From contig JACDOX010000388.1 of NCBI GenBank assembly GCA_014549065.1, forward strand, positions 294,405-358,404: DNA of 64,000 bases. The letters are read 5' to 3'. The notes beneath the pieces are model-generated. The model did no database searches, was not told the DNA's origin, and saw only the letters and a program-made list of their open reading frames with translations. This document shows, piece by piece, positions 12,901-27,900 of this stretch; position 1 is the first letter of the stretch; each line of letters begins with the position of its first letter. This stretch comes from Cardinalis cardinalis. Lineage: Eukaryota; Chordata; Aves; Passeriformes; Cardinalidae. The translations under genes were made by a program, and so were the position numbers.

Positions 12901-15900
12901 CATCCTGTCTGGGTTGTTCTGCTGAGGGGAGTATCCCTGTCTTCCTTTGCTCCAGATAAGAGTTGGCTGGCTTTTCTATAATCTATTATACACTATTCCA
13001 TAGCTCGTCCTCTGCCTAAAATCTGTTTCAGGGCTTTTTTCCCCCCAAACCTCTATATTTTCATACTGTAGATATTTGTCTAAACAAAANCTGCAATTCT
13101 GGTGATTAGTTTCAGCTGCATGCTGAAAATACTGTGGGTAAGAGAGGATGTGCTTGTATGGAGCACAGGCTCTNGGACCAAGAACATTTGGAGAGCATTG
13201 CAGCATTTGGGTTTTTAAAAAAAAAAACCAGAAATTGTTGGCATAGTCCTTGATAACTCAGTGAAGGTCAATAAATCAAAGCCAGTCTCCTGCACACTTC
13301 TGAAAAGAAGACTTAGGTGAATAAACCTGAGTAGGGCTATCTCTGCTAATATGGTTTGTTTATAGAAAAACAGAGATATTTTTCCTTTTTTTTTTTCTTA
13401 TTTGCTTCTGGTTTAGGGCATGATCATAGAGTTTAACATGTGGCATCTTGCAGATTATGGGAGGTTAGTACCTGCCCTCCTAGGTATTACAGATTATTCT
13501 TATTCATGTGGATGGCTTTTCAAGTGCTGAAAGTTACCTCTTGTAAAAGGGTTCATGCCACTTANATTTGTAAAATAATGAGCAAACCCCAAAGTGTATG
13601 AGTTGTCTATGCTACATTATATAAGTATGCATATAGCAAAGCTGAAACGTGCTGAAAGGAAGAGAGTTGGAGAACCTGTGGGTGGATACACCAGACCTTC
13701 ATCTCCCCATGCCTGGGGAAGCTATGGGACACCCAGGACAAGAATTTGGAGCAGCAGAAAGGCTTAACAAACACCACAGCACCTCCTATAAATAGGGCAG
13801 GAAATCACTGTGGTTCGCCTGTGGGCTGGTGCTTGGGCTTTAATATTTTTCAGGATCACTTTGTGTCTGTAAGTATGTGCTCTCAAACAGCAAAAGGGAG
13901 GTATTTATTTTTTTAATGTGTTGACAGGAAGTTTTTAGGAGTCATCTCTTTCTGGTGCAGATACCAAGCTGTAGTGGTAAACTGATATCACTCAGCCTTC
14001 CTAACAAAGGATCTTGTACTGACTGCAGTGTGGATCAGAGCCAGCATTTCTTCCCAAGAACTGTGTGGAAGGTTGGGATGAAGGTCGTGTTTTCAGCACA
14101 ATAACTTAGTTCTCAAGCAAACCTTACTTCCAGTGATGGGAATTTGACTATTATTTTAATATTTGACTGATTTCTTGTGCTCTGATAATGAGCTGTTTTG
14201 TAATGTGTGTGACACCTAAGGAACAGTTTGTATGGAAATTTTCCAACATGGTGGGGACCTTAGTTTTGACTTGAACAGTACTGAGAATATTCATTCAGCT
14301 GTTGGAGAAAGGTATCCACTCCCCTCCTCAGTGTGATCCTTGCCAGCTCCATACATTATTTTTTTTTATTGTCGAAAGGGCATAGATGTTGAAATCTCCA
14401 TTACTAATTCGTTTGTATGGCATGTGTCATCCATATTTCTGTGTTCTTTTTCTCAAGAGCACTTTAATGAATTGATGTAATGGGTGTGAGTGCTGCCATG
14501 GCGTGGCTCATACTTACAGGAGATAGCTGGGCTCACACATTCATGGTTGGAAGGAATAATACGAGCTGAAACCATCTGCATGACCTGAGCAGCTCTGTGT
14601 GTGTGTGTGTAATATCCACTAAGGGAGGGAGCTGCTGTGTTATGTACAAATAACTAAAAATAGCTGCTGTATTTAAGAAAAAANCACTTTTTTTTTGTTG
14701 CTTGTTTTCTCATGGAAAATAATTCTGTCTCTGCTCATCAAGAGCAGGCACCCACTTTACCCTGCTCCTCTGAAAGTTTGGGGCAGTTTTACACAGCCAG
14801 TGTTGTCNAAACACTGCCATAGGAGGGTGCAGTAAATCTGCCAGGCTGTTGCTGCAGCCNTCCTGAGTCCCAAAGCCAAGGAGGGCTCTGCTGCCAGGGC
14901 ATGTGCTGCTAATTCAGGGGAGCAGCCCTGCTGGAAGATCAAAAGCATCACAAGCATGGTTTTTCTCTGTGAATTCCTAGCATAGGATTTTTGGAAATGT
15001 ATCCCAGGGGTTAAATATAGCTGTGCATTTTCAAGTAATCCAACTCCAAGGCTGAGCAAATGTAGTAGAGGGAACTTTCCCATCATCTGAGCCTTCCCCC
15101 ACTTTGCCTGGGGAGCTTGTAACTTACCGGGAGCATATGCTTGGAAATGTAATTTGGTTTGATGCTACCATGGTAACAGATGGGTGTCTTCTGGCCCTAA
15201 CCTGGGTGCAGTCCCACCCAGCTGAAGGTCATCTGAGGGGGAAGACATCCCCAGTGCTGTGCCAGCCTGGCCAGTGACAGGCACCAGCTGAGCTGCTGGG
15301 ACTGCCNGTGCAGGGACCTGGCCAAACAGCAAGTTCCAGAGCGTTAAAAGAATTTTCTTTAAGCTCTCAGGGTTTCTGTTGGTCATGTATGAACCCACGT
15401 TGTGGTATAGACAAGATNGATTTACTACAGAGGAGATCTGCCAGGTTGCTTGCACTTAGCTGTCCTTCAGCCTCAGTTTNTATGGCTCTTTCTCCAAGGT
15501 AAGATGGATTTTACTGACTGGTATTTCCCAGATACCCAGACTGTTGTTGTGCTGCCATGCTGCCCATTTGTGCATGGTAATCAGTGAGACAGGTGCAGCT
15601 GGATCAGAGGTTTCTGTGCTGCAGAGCTTGCAGTCCAAATGAAACCACAAGCCCCCCACTGGGCCCCCCCATCATCCTACATAGAAACTAACAGGATAAA
15701 TGGAGCTGGACCAGANCAGGAAAGACCAGTATGTACATGTCCTCCATGCCATGAGGCGTGGCAGTGTCACCAAGCAGAGATTTGTTTCATTTCTGGAAGG
15801 GATGGCTTCCAGAGCTCTTTCTGCTTGTGGGGATGGATGGTAAGGCAGTGTGATAAGGCCTCCTGCACTGGATGGGTGTGTAGGGTGCCTTTGGGGTCAC

Positions 15901-18900
15901 TGCTGCTGACACTCTCATTTCAGTCCCATGAAGGATCGCCTTCGTGGTCCCCAGTGGGCTGCTCTCAATTCTTCATCCCTTACAGTGATGCAAGAATTTG
16001 TGCATCATCTGTCTCTNAAACAGTGTGAGGTTCAGTAAAGAGCAGCAAAGTAATTTTTTATTGAAAAAATGCAATATACAAGCTTCAGTATAAAGACAGA
16101 ATTAGATTCCATTTGATCATTTACGCCACAGTTAAATGGAATTACTGCATTTTGAATACTTATGGTTCTGCCCACCCTGTATTCATGAAACAGCAAATGG
16201 ATTGAGGGGCCAGGGTCATTCCACATGTGTATATGGGGGTGTCTGGAGCTTCCACTTATATNTTAACACCTACACCAAAGTCTAGAAGCACCATTAACAT
16301 AATTTTCTGCCCTGACCATTGCTGATATAAAATTATTACATTAATGTACCTTTTATGCAATACTTTGCAAACACACAGCTTCTTCCTATGCTTGGCATAA
16401 ATGGGGAAAACTGTGAAATCATGGACAAGAACCTTTTCTAACTAAGAAGAAGAAGTTTGGTTGATTTGAGGACAGGTAGAAGTAAAAATTAATTTATTAT
16501 TCTTCTTCAGCTTGGTGCTGAAGGATTAAGATTGTTTGTATGGAAATTACTTCTCCTGCCTGGGTGTTTCTTTTATGTGAGATGCAGTGATAAACTTTTC
16601 ACTGTGGAATATCTGTGTAAACAGATCCTAGCTGTCACAAAGAATTAAACAGTCCAGAGAAATAAACTTTTTGTCCTGTCACAGANCTTTCATTTGCAGC
16701 CATTGCTTATACAGTGTAATGAGTGATAATGGTTGTTTAAATTAGCTATTCCTTAATGGTAGTGCATATCTAGAGCATTTTATTCTCCTGATTTTTGTGC
16801 AGAGCTATTTTTATATACACAAGTGGTATTATTGCACTTGTTCTGAGCAGTTATGCAGGGGAATTTCAGTAGGAGATGTTACCCAGGTGCAAGGAAGGAG
16901 GGGGCACATGTGTGTTGGTGGCACTGGGACAAATCCCTTGGGAACAGGTGAGGCTGGGAGCCCCAGGCCTGCAGACACAGGAATGCCAGTGGGGAGGCAG
17001 CTCAGTGCCTGGGAACGGGCTCTGGCCACAGCTNCCTGCCCAGGGACCTTTTTTAGAATTGAACAACTGTCAGTGACTGCGTTGCAGGAGGTTCTTTCTG
17101 AACTATTAAATTAAATTCCATTTCATTAAATTCTGGATTCCTGCTGCAAGTTCGAGTTACTGATCCACAGAGCCTTCAGCATCTGAGCTGGTGTTTGAGG
17201 ACAGAGCAGGCAGCCCTCGGTGCACTGGGTGGTGTTGGTGTCAGTCCTTCCTTTTGAGCATTTGTGCATTCTGAAAAATACTGGTAAATTTCAAGGATGT
17301 TTTAGGAAGAAGCCCACCTTTGATAGATAATTGGTGTCATTTTAGATTGAGTCATAGAATGATGAAATTTTTTGGTTGGAAGGGATTGTGAAGACCACCT
17401 GGCTCCAACCCCCCTGCCATGGGCAGGGACACCTCCCACTGTCCCAGGTGGCTCCAAGCCCCATCCAGCCTGGCCTTGGACGCTCAGAGGGGCAGCCACA
17501 GCTTCTCTGGGCACCCTGTGCCTGCCCACCCTCACAGGGAAGGATTTCTTCCTAATGTCTGATCTAAACCTGCCCTCTCTCGGTTTAAAGCCGTTCCCCC
17601 TTTTCCCAGTTGCACAGAACATAACTTGCAGCCTGGGAGCCCCAGGTGGAAAAGGGTCTTCCATGGGCAGCCAGGGAAGGTGGAAATAGTGCATCCGTGA
17701 GAGTCACTGCTGTCCTAATTATGGGTTTATTGAGCACAGCCATGGCTTCTCCCCAGCTTTTCCTCTTTTCAGTTACACAGGAACAGAGATTCAGTGCCAA
17801 GAAATACAGTTGTTGTGGCATGTGCTAAAGTATTGTCAAGAGAGTTTCATCTATATCCTAAATTGATGATTCTCCAGAGGCAGGATTCTTTGTTGATACT
17901 TGTTTTGCAAAGTTGTTGCTTAATCATAATTTAGAACATCTCACAAGCCCAAATTCACAAATTATCCACTTTAACTTTTCAAAGGTCTGATTCTGAAGAG
18001 CTAATCAAAAAATAATATTTCCAAGAATATTTTTCAAAGAAAATGCTCTTTACTTTGTTTTTCCCCATGGGGAAAATTTCAGTTTTAAATAAATAAACCT
18101 GAAAAAACAAACCTGAAAGAAAGCTGAATAAAGCAGGAGCATTTCTACAACCCTCCATGTGTCTCTCCCTGAGCAGATCAGCTTTGGCAAACCAGGGAGT
18201 TGCCCTGGATGGCCTGAATCCATTCATAACANAAGTGTGCCCCTTGGATGCTCTTTGTTGTCCTTAGGAATTTTGGCCAGTGTGAAGCACTGTGGGGTTT
18301 ACTGCCCTTGTTTCTATTCACCCTGGGCACGTTGGGAGTGAATGTTGAATATTTGTCCCATTATTTCTGCAGGAAGAGCTGCAAACACNGGATAGCAAAG
18401 GTTTTACCAAGGTCAGAGAGAAAAGGATGCATCAGATGAGGCTTAAGCTGGTTCTCCAGCCTTAGACTAATGCCCAAACTCTCCTTGTCTTTAAAACCCC
18501 AAAGTAAGGCAATTTTAAGAGAAGACTCAACTCTTNGTGTATATTTGAGCAGATTTTTGTTTCTGTGGATATATCTGCCACAACCTGGCTTCAGAATACA
18601 GATTAGCTTCATTCACCCTTCCATTATGTCTTTTATTTTATTTTNAAGGTGCCCACCGAGTTTTGTCAAAGTCCTGAGACTTAATTTTGGGAGACATTTT
18701 TATCCAGGTAGTGAGGAGCAGCAGATGAATGCTCNGAGCAATGTATTATTTTCTTTTTTTTAAAAAGATACATTTTGAATGGGATAACTGCTAATGAAGA
18801 TTTATTTTAAACAGAGCAATAAGAGTTAGTATTTCTATCCTTCAGGGACAAATGGAATTTGCAGTTCTGCTTTGGTATTTTTTTATATATAATTATGTTT

Positions 18901-21900
18901 AGGAAATAGAGGAAATGAGATGATATTGCAATGGAGAGCCCTTCCTCCCCCAAAACTCCAGGATTCTAAGGATTGTCAAAGTAATGACTTGAGATTTTAA
19001 GGCTCTTTCTAAACTTTTCGATATAAAATATGAGGGTAAACGCCTTATTCAAAAATACAGACAAAGAATGAATTTTGTCCTAAGGAACAGCTTGTGTTTC
19101 TTAGGCTATTTCCTTGTTTCTGCACTGTATGTGAAGTCAGCTGGAATATTGCATAAAGGTTTGTGAGACCTTAAAAACTTTCCTGTGAATTTATTCTTTT
19201 TTCTTTCGAAAATTAATATACTACACATAAAATTGAGCCACAGGCTGCATAAGCACTGGTTTCAGTATTAGAAGTGTGTTTTCTGGATAAGCTCATCAAA
19301 AACTCCCAATTTATCACTGTAAAAGTTGGGAGCAGAGGTCTTGCATCACAATATGAGAAACCTTCCCTGGTTTGTAAGTGAAGGAGCCTACAACACGTTT
19401 AATTCTGTTTTTTGTTTAGAAAAGCATCTGTGTCTGTGCCAGGGGCAGCACTAGTTATCCTTCACCTTGTGTATTTGACTTGGCAGAGTTAGACAGCTTT
19501 GGCTGGGGGCTGTGTCCATACTCAGCTTTTTGTCTGAGATATTCGATGTTCAACATTCAGTGCCCATCTGTGGGTCTCCATTTATAGGCTGCAGGATGGG
19601 GATATTTTGGATTTTTTTTTTTTTTTAAATTTGTTTCCGGCATATCCTATTCTGCTCATACAGGCCAGGGCATGTTTTCTCTCTAGCATTGACAAGAATA
19701 GAAATTGAAATTGCTGCTGTATGACAAGCACAAAGTCCTGTGTGATTATCTGGTCCTGGGCAGTTCTCCATGTGCAGCGCTTAGCCATGNTGCCTTCTGT
19801 TCCCACCTTGTCAGGTTATTCACGTTAAGAGGAAGTTTTCAGGTAGCTTTTCCTTCTCTGAATACGAGAATGATGACACTTGATACATTATGTCTGCGCA
19901 GAAATTTAATTTCACAGCGTTGTTGGAGTTTTTTTTCTCATAATCTCCTGTGACGGTGTTCAGGAAGAGACGAGGGAAGAGACGAGGATCTGGCTCCATG
20001 TTTCAGAAGGCTGATTTATTATTTTATGATATATATTACATTAAAACTATACTAAAAGAATAGAAGAAAAGGTTTCATCAGAATGCTAGCTAAGAATAGA
20101 ATAGCAAAGAATGATAACAAAGGCTTGTGGCTCAGCTCTCTGTCCGAGCCAGNTGGGCNGTGATTGGCCATTAATTCCAAACATCCAACANGGGCCAATC
20201 CCAGATGCACCTGTTGCATNCCACAGCAGCAGATANCCATTGGTTACATTTTGTTCCTGAGGCCTCTCAGCTTCTCAGGAGGAAAAGTCCTAAGGAAAGG
20301 ATTTTCATAAAAAGATGTCTGCNACAATCTTCTAATTAAAAGAAAGCAGGAGGAGGAACCCCAGAGGCTGCCAGCCCCTCTGGTGTGGGCTCAGCTGTCC
20401 TTGGTTGGCATTTAGGGACATTTCAGAATAAAAGGATGTGGGACTGATAGCACATGTTGATAGCAGATTACACCTGAAATAGTNTAAATGTGATGATCTC
20501 AAATTGCAAATTCATTTGAATATTTTGTCTGGGAGGTTTAATAAGGCTTAGTTTTGGATACCCCAGTAATGTTTCTGAGTCAGATAATCACTGTGGGTGG
20601 CTGTGCTTGGTTTTCTTCTTTTGCACAGCTTTCCCCTGTTTTGGGTAGGCAGGGATTGAGAGCATCCAGCTACCATCTTTCCTGCTTTGCTTCTGCTGTG
20701 TTAAACGTTGCTGACAAAGCAAATGAGAAATCAGAATTGTCAGCCAAAAAAACAATTGTAGCTCACAGTGAAACAGAAAATATCCACTCTCCTTTGGCTA
20801 ACCTGGTCCTTTCATGTCTGCTTAAAGGGTTTAAGCAATATGTGGTCTTGGCAGAAAAGGGTCTAATGCACAGAGTGTGGGTGATGATTTGCTGCTGAAT
20901 GCTGTAATTACAAGGAGGCAACTGTNCTTTGTGTTGGAAGTCACCAGGATGCAGAGTCATTGGGGTTTTGCTTAGAANCATAGAATGGTTTGGGTTGGAA
21001 GGGACTGTAAAGACCATCTCGTTCCAATTCCCTGTCATGGGCAGGGACACCTTTCACTGTCCCAGGTTGCTCCAAGCCCTGTCCAATCTGGCCTTGAGCA
21101 ATTCCAGGGATGGAGCGGCCACAGTTCTGTGCCAGGGCCTCACCATCCTCACAGGGACGAATTTTTTCCTACCGTCTAGCTGAGATCTATCCAGAAACTT
21201 CACTTCTCTCCAATGCACATCTAAATGGTCTCATTATCATAGCTTNCTGTCTCCAGGCCAGTCTGCACTGGGGTCATCTTTCTCCATAAAACAATATTTT
21301 TCAATTATTAGTAGTTAATACACCAGGGGCCAGGGCAGGAATTCTTCCTTGGAGGTTTTGTGAGTGAAATTCATGACACGTTGCATTGCTGGGAAGTCAT
21401 CTCTTCAAACAGCAACATGATTTCTGATGCATTAGACTGATTCAGCCAAGTCAGGGTTCTTGACTCAGGCCAGCCATTGTTGTGCGGGAAGGACCTTGAA
21501 TTCTTACCAGCAGTAAATTTTAATAATTTCAGCTACAGTCCTGCATTCAGTGTTCTACTTTCTTCTTGGATTTTCTCTAATTTCCTTCTGTTTTCCTTTT
21601 CGAGCTCTATTTTTCTTTCAAAATCAACCAATTCCTCTCATTCCTGCCATGCTGCCGTGTAATGTTGTTAATATCACAGATACTGTGTGAATCTTAGACA
21701 GTCATTATATCTTTCAGTTTTTTATATCTTTTTATTTATATCTTTTAGTTTTATTCTTTTAGTGAATTTCTCACATGTGCAGTGCTGTACATCCCCACAG
21801 GATCTTACCCTAGTTCTTTATTTTCTGAATGTAAAGGGTNTACTTTTGCACATCCCTGTTACTCCCACTTTGTTTTCTCATGCCTGATGAAATTAGGCTG

Positions 21901-24900
21901 TTTTCCATACCAGTAGAGCACCAAGAGCCCCTGTTTCTCACAGCTTTTAGCCAGGAATTACCACTGGTGTGGCAGGGCATCCATCTGACCTTTTGTGTGG
22001 CAGTGAGGTTCCAGGTTGCTCAACCTATGGTTCAGATACAGACCTGTGATGGAGAGCCATCCATCAGTCTGAGGATGGGAGTGATTTACCTTAATTCAGT
22101 GGCTACAATGCTCAGAAAAACTGGGGGGTTATGCCACAGGAGAAATGGAATTATTTTAAAGGGGACTCCCTGAATCTGAAGAGGATGCCATCAGGGTGTA
22201 ACCAAAGATTGCTATGTAGCACCAAGAATGAGGACATGGGTGAGGAACTCACTACCCAGATGTAAATCTTATTCTTGTGCCCACTCTGTCCTAAGAGGGA
22301 GTTTGTGCAAAGNTGAGGGGCCTGGGAAGAGAAGCAAGCAGAGCAGGACTGAGAGCTACTGCAGACCTGGGGTGGGGGTGAGATACTGCTTATCTTCTGT
22401 CACTGACCNGCTTATTTGGAGAGGAGGCATCCACCCACAGCTGTGGGAGTCTGGAAGTGTTCTTGGAATGATGCAGCTTGTTAAGTGCAGGTAGTAGGAA
22501 TGGATTGATCCTTTTGTGTGGTGTTTATTCTTGAAAAGGTGAACTTTGGTTTTCCAGCCAAGTCCCCAATCACCTCAATAAAAGAGCCGTGTTGGAAACT
22601 TGAAAGGCTTGTTGAGTACTGAAGAAGGAAATGGGTCAATTGACTGTTGGATCATNTTGAACTGTGGATAAATGAACCTTTGAACTGCTCCTGCTCCAAG
22701 CCTTAAGGTCTGAGCAGTACAGGAAATGTATTCTTTGGTCCCTCTCTGAGATTTGGAGTATATAATTTACTCAAAGTGTACTATATACTTTGTGTACTTT
22801 ATATTATATCTCAAAGTATAATGAGGTTGATAAAAGTGTTTCTAATTGTTGAAATGACAGTTCAGCAATGCCAATAACTTAACCTCCACCCCTGATAGGA
22901 GAAAATGTTTTTATTGTTATAGTTATAGACAATAAATTAATGTGCCCTGAGAGAAGTCCATGTGGGAGGTTTCCTGGCAGCTTCCTTGGTACTTTTTTTA
23001 TTACTTTGAGAAGGACAAGAAGCTCAGGTCAGGTGCTGGGAGCTCAAGTTCTAAACTGCTGCCTTAGCCCTCAGTTNTGTATTTTTTGAGGGCAGGCAAG
23101 AGCTGCCAGGGCAGCTGGATTTTTCATGTTCCCTTTTGATGTCTCCACGCTTCACAGAATAAAGGCAGTTATGTGAGACCAAGTGTGGGGCTTGGTGTGT
23201 GTCTCCTCCCTTATCCATATGGTGGATGCAGTGTTTGGTTGCAATGTTTAAGGGAATTAATAAATTAATGTTTGAGAGGTGTTCAAACACAAAGACCCTA
23301 TTTTATCACTTGCTGATTGCCATGGTTAAATAAAAGAGTTGCTCAACAGAATCACCCAAGAGGGTTTTTTTGTGTAACTGCACACAAAACATGGTACTTC
23401 CTCAAATGTTCCTTGCAGCTCCTTGAGGTGTCCAAGCTTAGGCTTGTGCATGGAAGTGCTTTGGGCTGGGGTGGGGGCTGACATCTCCCTACATCTTCTG
23501 GTCATGACAGCAGAGCTTCAGTGGGAAATCAGGTGTGAGGCTACTCCAAGATTCTTACTGTAATGTTGAGATGGAGTGGAAAACATTCCTGACTCGTTCA
23601 GCCCCTCTGGAGTTCACTTCCTTAGGTAGGTTTGAGTCCAGTCTGTGTATAGCAAGAGNGTTGTCTGACAGGCAGNCCTTCCTGGTGAAAGCTGATTTTG
23701 TCAATCCCATGAAGGTTGTTCCCATTGTCCCACCTGTGTGGGGAGCAGGAGGTGCCCTCAGCGATGCCCTGGTGGCCTGGTGTTCCTGCCTTGCAGGGAA
23801 TGCCGCCAGGGAACGCGCTNCGCATTCCGGCTGGGGTTTCCAGTTACAGCTTTTGTGTGCAGCTCCTCCTGTGGCTGGAAACTTCTGCCAGCTGTCAGCT
23901 TCAGAGCAAGTGGCAATCTGCCTTCTCGAACAAATGGCCTCCATGTTTATTTTCAGTTTCATGTTTGTTGCACTTGTTGTGGGTTACGAATCCTGGNGCG
24001 GAGCATCCTTGACCCTTCAGTAAGAAACTGGGGCTTGAGCTGACCTGCTTCGTGCAAATGCAAATAACAGAAAGCCCTGACCCGTGGAACAGTCAGTTTA
24101 TAATCAATGCAGTAATCCATTTAGGACCTCAGTAACTGAGCGGGTTTCATACTACGGTTTCCACATCCCGAGCAAAGGGACTTTTTTATGGNATGCAAAA
24201 TCTGAGTGCACTCAAGGGTGGCGGTGGATGGAAGTAAATAATTATTACAATGCATTTTCTTTTTGTGTCTCCTTTTTTTCTGTTTGTTTTGTTTGTTCTT
24301 GAACAGATTGAAAACATAGATGCATGCCTGAGTTTCTTGGCTGCTAAGGGGATTAACATCCAAGGGCTGTCAGCAGAAGGTGAGTCCATTGGTTAAGTCT
24401 TCATGCTAAATGAGGAACCTGAATTACTTCCTGTGGTTGCAACTAGAACNTGGAGTGTAATGGAAGATTAATAACGTCAATTTAAACTTCTGACAATCTT
24501 TATTTTTTTTTTCTCCATCTCAGTGTGAAAGGTAGATAAAATATGTATCTAATTTCTACACAGCTGACTTGTAAAAGTAATCATTGAGACCAAATTAGAG
24601 TTCAGTCGCTTCTTTACTACTTTCTGTTGAAAACCAGAAATTTCTTATCTCAGTTCTGTAATTTGCACATTGATCAATGTATATTTTACAGATATAAGTG
24701 AACTGCGGTCAGTTGTTTGCCTTTTCAGAGAAAAAATTTATTTCCTTATTCTTCAATTACTCGCTTACCTGAATAACCATCCTGCTTCCTGTTTCCAAGT
24801 GCATAAAACAATCAAATCCAAATGTTTTGAGCCAAAACAAAACAAGACATTTTGACTTCTAATTAATCTCTCTGCTTTTGAAGAGCATCAGAATTTCCTG

Positions 24901-27900
24901 AAACCAAACTAGGTTAACTCTGTTCCTTTATGCCAGGATGTGTGGCACCTGTTGGCTCAGAAGCTGTTNAGCTATTATCTTATTAAGAGATCAAACAGAT
25001 TTCTGTCATCCTCAATACCAGCTTTCACTTGTACTTTCATTTAAATATGCTGGAAAAGCAGTTGGGTTCAGTAGCTGAATATATGATATGACATCTCCAT
25101 CAGTGCTTTGCAGAACTCATAATTGAATGTCTGGCATCAGGTGAGACTTCAAAGTTACATTTGATGACTGAGTCTCTTCACAAACTTAGTTTGGAGGAGG
25201 AGGCTGCAGCAAAATAGCAGGTATTTAGTGTTCTAACCTGAGTGCACCACAGCTAGCAGAAGAGGAGGCTGAATGTTAGGTGTATTCTTAGGCTGGATTA
25301 CAACAGCAATAACAAAATTTTTCGTCCAAAGAGAAGCTTTACTGTGGTCCTCCTGAGTGCTGCCTGCATTACCTGCCTCAGTTGCTCAGTTATAATCAGA
25401 AGGATTCTCCTGTCAAGAAAAGAAAGCATGAGCTAAAACTTCAAACAGCAGAAAATTTGTTNGCCAAGAAATGAGTAAAAAGAAAATGCAGCTGAGTCGG
25501 TTGTAAAGGTCAATTTTGACCTTAGCATGGAAATGTTATAAAAATACATTCACATTATTTACCTGTCTCGCTAGAAGGTAAAATCCAAGTGGAATGGCAG
25601 GTCAGTGATGAGAAAAGTGCCTGGGTGTACAGAGCTGGCAGCGTGGTGCTGCTCACGCTGGGGAAGGGACAGCATGATTAATGCTCGTGGCTCTCCTGCC
25701 AAGTCACAAGTCAGGCCCAGCAGGACACATGTTATCCCATGGCCTCCCTGATTTGGGATTTCTGCCTTTCTTTTACACTATCTAGGAATTAGTGTATTAA
25801 ATCACATGGAAGCTAAGAAGGGACCAGTAATGTTTGCTGCCAGCGCATAAATGAGAGCATTTACTGGCTCCACCACTAACATTGAAGGAAGAAAGTGACA
25901 ACTAGAGAAGGGGAGGAATGAATATATTTTTGTAAAAGAAGGTAAAAGACTTGAAAGCAGCAGTAAAGTGAATTTCTCTTTCTAGTTGCTCCAGCACTGT
26001 TGAGGAACACAGAACCATTTAAAGTGAGGAATGTTTTTACCAAACAAGCCAGTGTTTCTGTGTGAGTTGCCAAGACCTGCTAGGTCAACTGCAAATAACT
26101 TTATTTACTTCACTGGCAGATCCTCATCGAGGAGGAAGGAAAAGGTTGTGATTGCTTCCAAACGGGAATAATCACTGAAGCCCCCTGGGTTTGTTGAGAG
26201 CACGTATTTTTCAACAGTGCAGCTTCAGTGTGGAGGGAAGTTAATGACTCAAAACTGGAGCTTGGATGACTCCTAAATGTTGAAATAATTTGGGACTGCA
26301 CTTGTATATTCTTCCAGTGTTGAAAAATCCTGCTTTGAGATGTGCGTGCCACTGACACAGAGTCTGTTTTGGTGGATTTATGCAGTGGAGATGCTGAGGA
26401 TCTGCAATCACTGATGATGACCGTGCTGTGCTAGAGGCTCCCCTTCCCCAGAAACATGAAGGCAAAAAGGCATCCCCTTATCAAAGATTCTTAAAAATCT
26501 AAAATCTCCATTTCTAGTTACTGAAGAAAACTATTGAGAGCTGGAGATCTCTTTTCACTTCTTGCTGCAAATTTTTATTGTCCATTCTTTGAACTGCTTT
26601 TCTATACCCCTGCCCTTAGACCTGTTTTAGACTCCTGGAATTGCAACTGCCCAGAGAAGCTTGCTCTCCTTCACACAATATCTCCTTGCTCTCAAGATAT
26701 TGAAGATTTTGGAGGACATAAATGTGCATTAGAAACTCAAACTGATATCACACATAAGCAGCTGCACATCTTTTGGGTAACAGATGAGCTGGATAATGAT
26801 CAGCTGAACACATCCTGGAGCAGTGATGATGGGGAAACAAGAACCAGCAGGGATATGCCAGGATGGAAATCTCTGAAGAGTGGGTTTTTTATGAAAACCA
26901 AATTCCAGTTTCAAGTGTCTGGAGTGTTTGTTTCCAGTATCCAGGACAGTAATTTTTGGCTCCACATTTAGAATGGCTGGGTGACATCCTTGTCCTTATC
27001 TAAGTCAATATGATACTGGAGCTGCCCATGGGCTGGAGAGGACTTGAAGCAGGAAGCATTTGAGACTCTGCTGATGTGCAGAGTGCAGTGAGGCTGAAGT
27101 TGTCTTTGAAATATTCCTTTTGTATGAAATGTGAGGTAGAACTGCCAGAATTCCCTCAGTTTTTAAGATAAAAGAAACAGAGGTACCGGTGAAAGTCCAA
27201 TTTAAAATGGTTTTTTTCAAATCTAAAGGGGAAGAGGCTGCTTTAACTCATTCAAAGTGTTCTTCTTTTGATTATTTGGTCAAAAGCAGGTTGCCCTTCT
27301 GANAAATGCAGTAGAAAACAGGCAGCAACACATTGTAGGTGGGTATTGTTATAATTGCCTTTCACTTCACACAGAAATCAGTTTCCAGTTGCATAAAGCT
27401 TTGCTAAATTTCAACAAGCAGGTCCATGGTAATTTCTTTTATATCTGGCCTGTATTTGTGCAGTTAAGCTTCTCAGTGCCTCTGGATCTGTTTAGTTATG
27501 CTTTGACCTGTGATTGGTGCTACTTTCCTTACAGCTCCCATGAGTAATTTGAGTTCTTTGCTGGAGATAAGGAAATCCTTTTTACTGTGTTCTGCTGCAT
27601 TTGGTGTCTGTTTTACTTCCATCCCTGTCCTCCTAAGCTAAACAGAGATTATTGAAGAGAACCTGCAGGTTAGAGAAGGAACCTGCCTGGTGCAGTGAGA
27701 GAAGGCTGGGTTTGTGCCTGGCACTGCATGGGAGCNGGAGTGGGCAGGGAAAAGGGGGAACAGGCAGGATTAATTGGGACCCCACCGTTCAGGAAGAGAC
27801 TAAAACTAGCCAAGAAAACAAAGGAAGACTGAAAATGGCTGCTGGAGGGCCCTGGGAATGATAATCTTTTACACAAGGGATTGGGAGGTCAGTGGTGGGA

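Larger units (their letters stand above)
10178..24306 (+). other. NAV2: Intron B-C
   Basis: 14,129 nt. It holds an AT-rich microsatellite (10365-10505), CR1 fragments (11846-11983, 17352-17615, 20975-21180), a 14-base GT run near 14597, a solo LTR (19949-20326) and a 3'UTR-like antisense end near 16050. The open frames at 23535-24023 cross several Ns and overlap one another on both strands without family resemblance. Confidence 0.8.

Noticed and set aside
15639..16028. 129-codon open frame
   Set aside because: No family resemblance, two Ns, competing antisense frames, and no splice or promoter context.
23535..24043. Cluster of overlapping open frames on both strands before exon C
   Set aside because: They come from a GC-richer patch with Ns; frames on both strands are equally open and none looks like a known protein or carries good splice sites.
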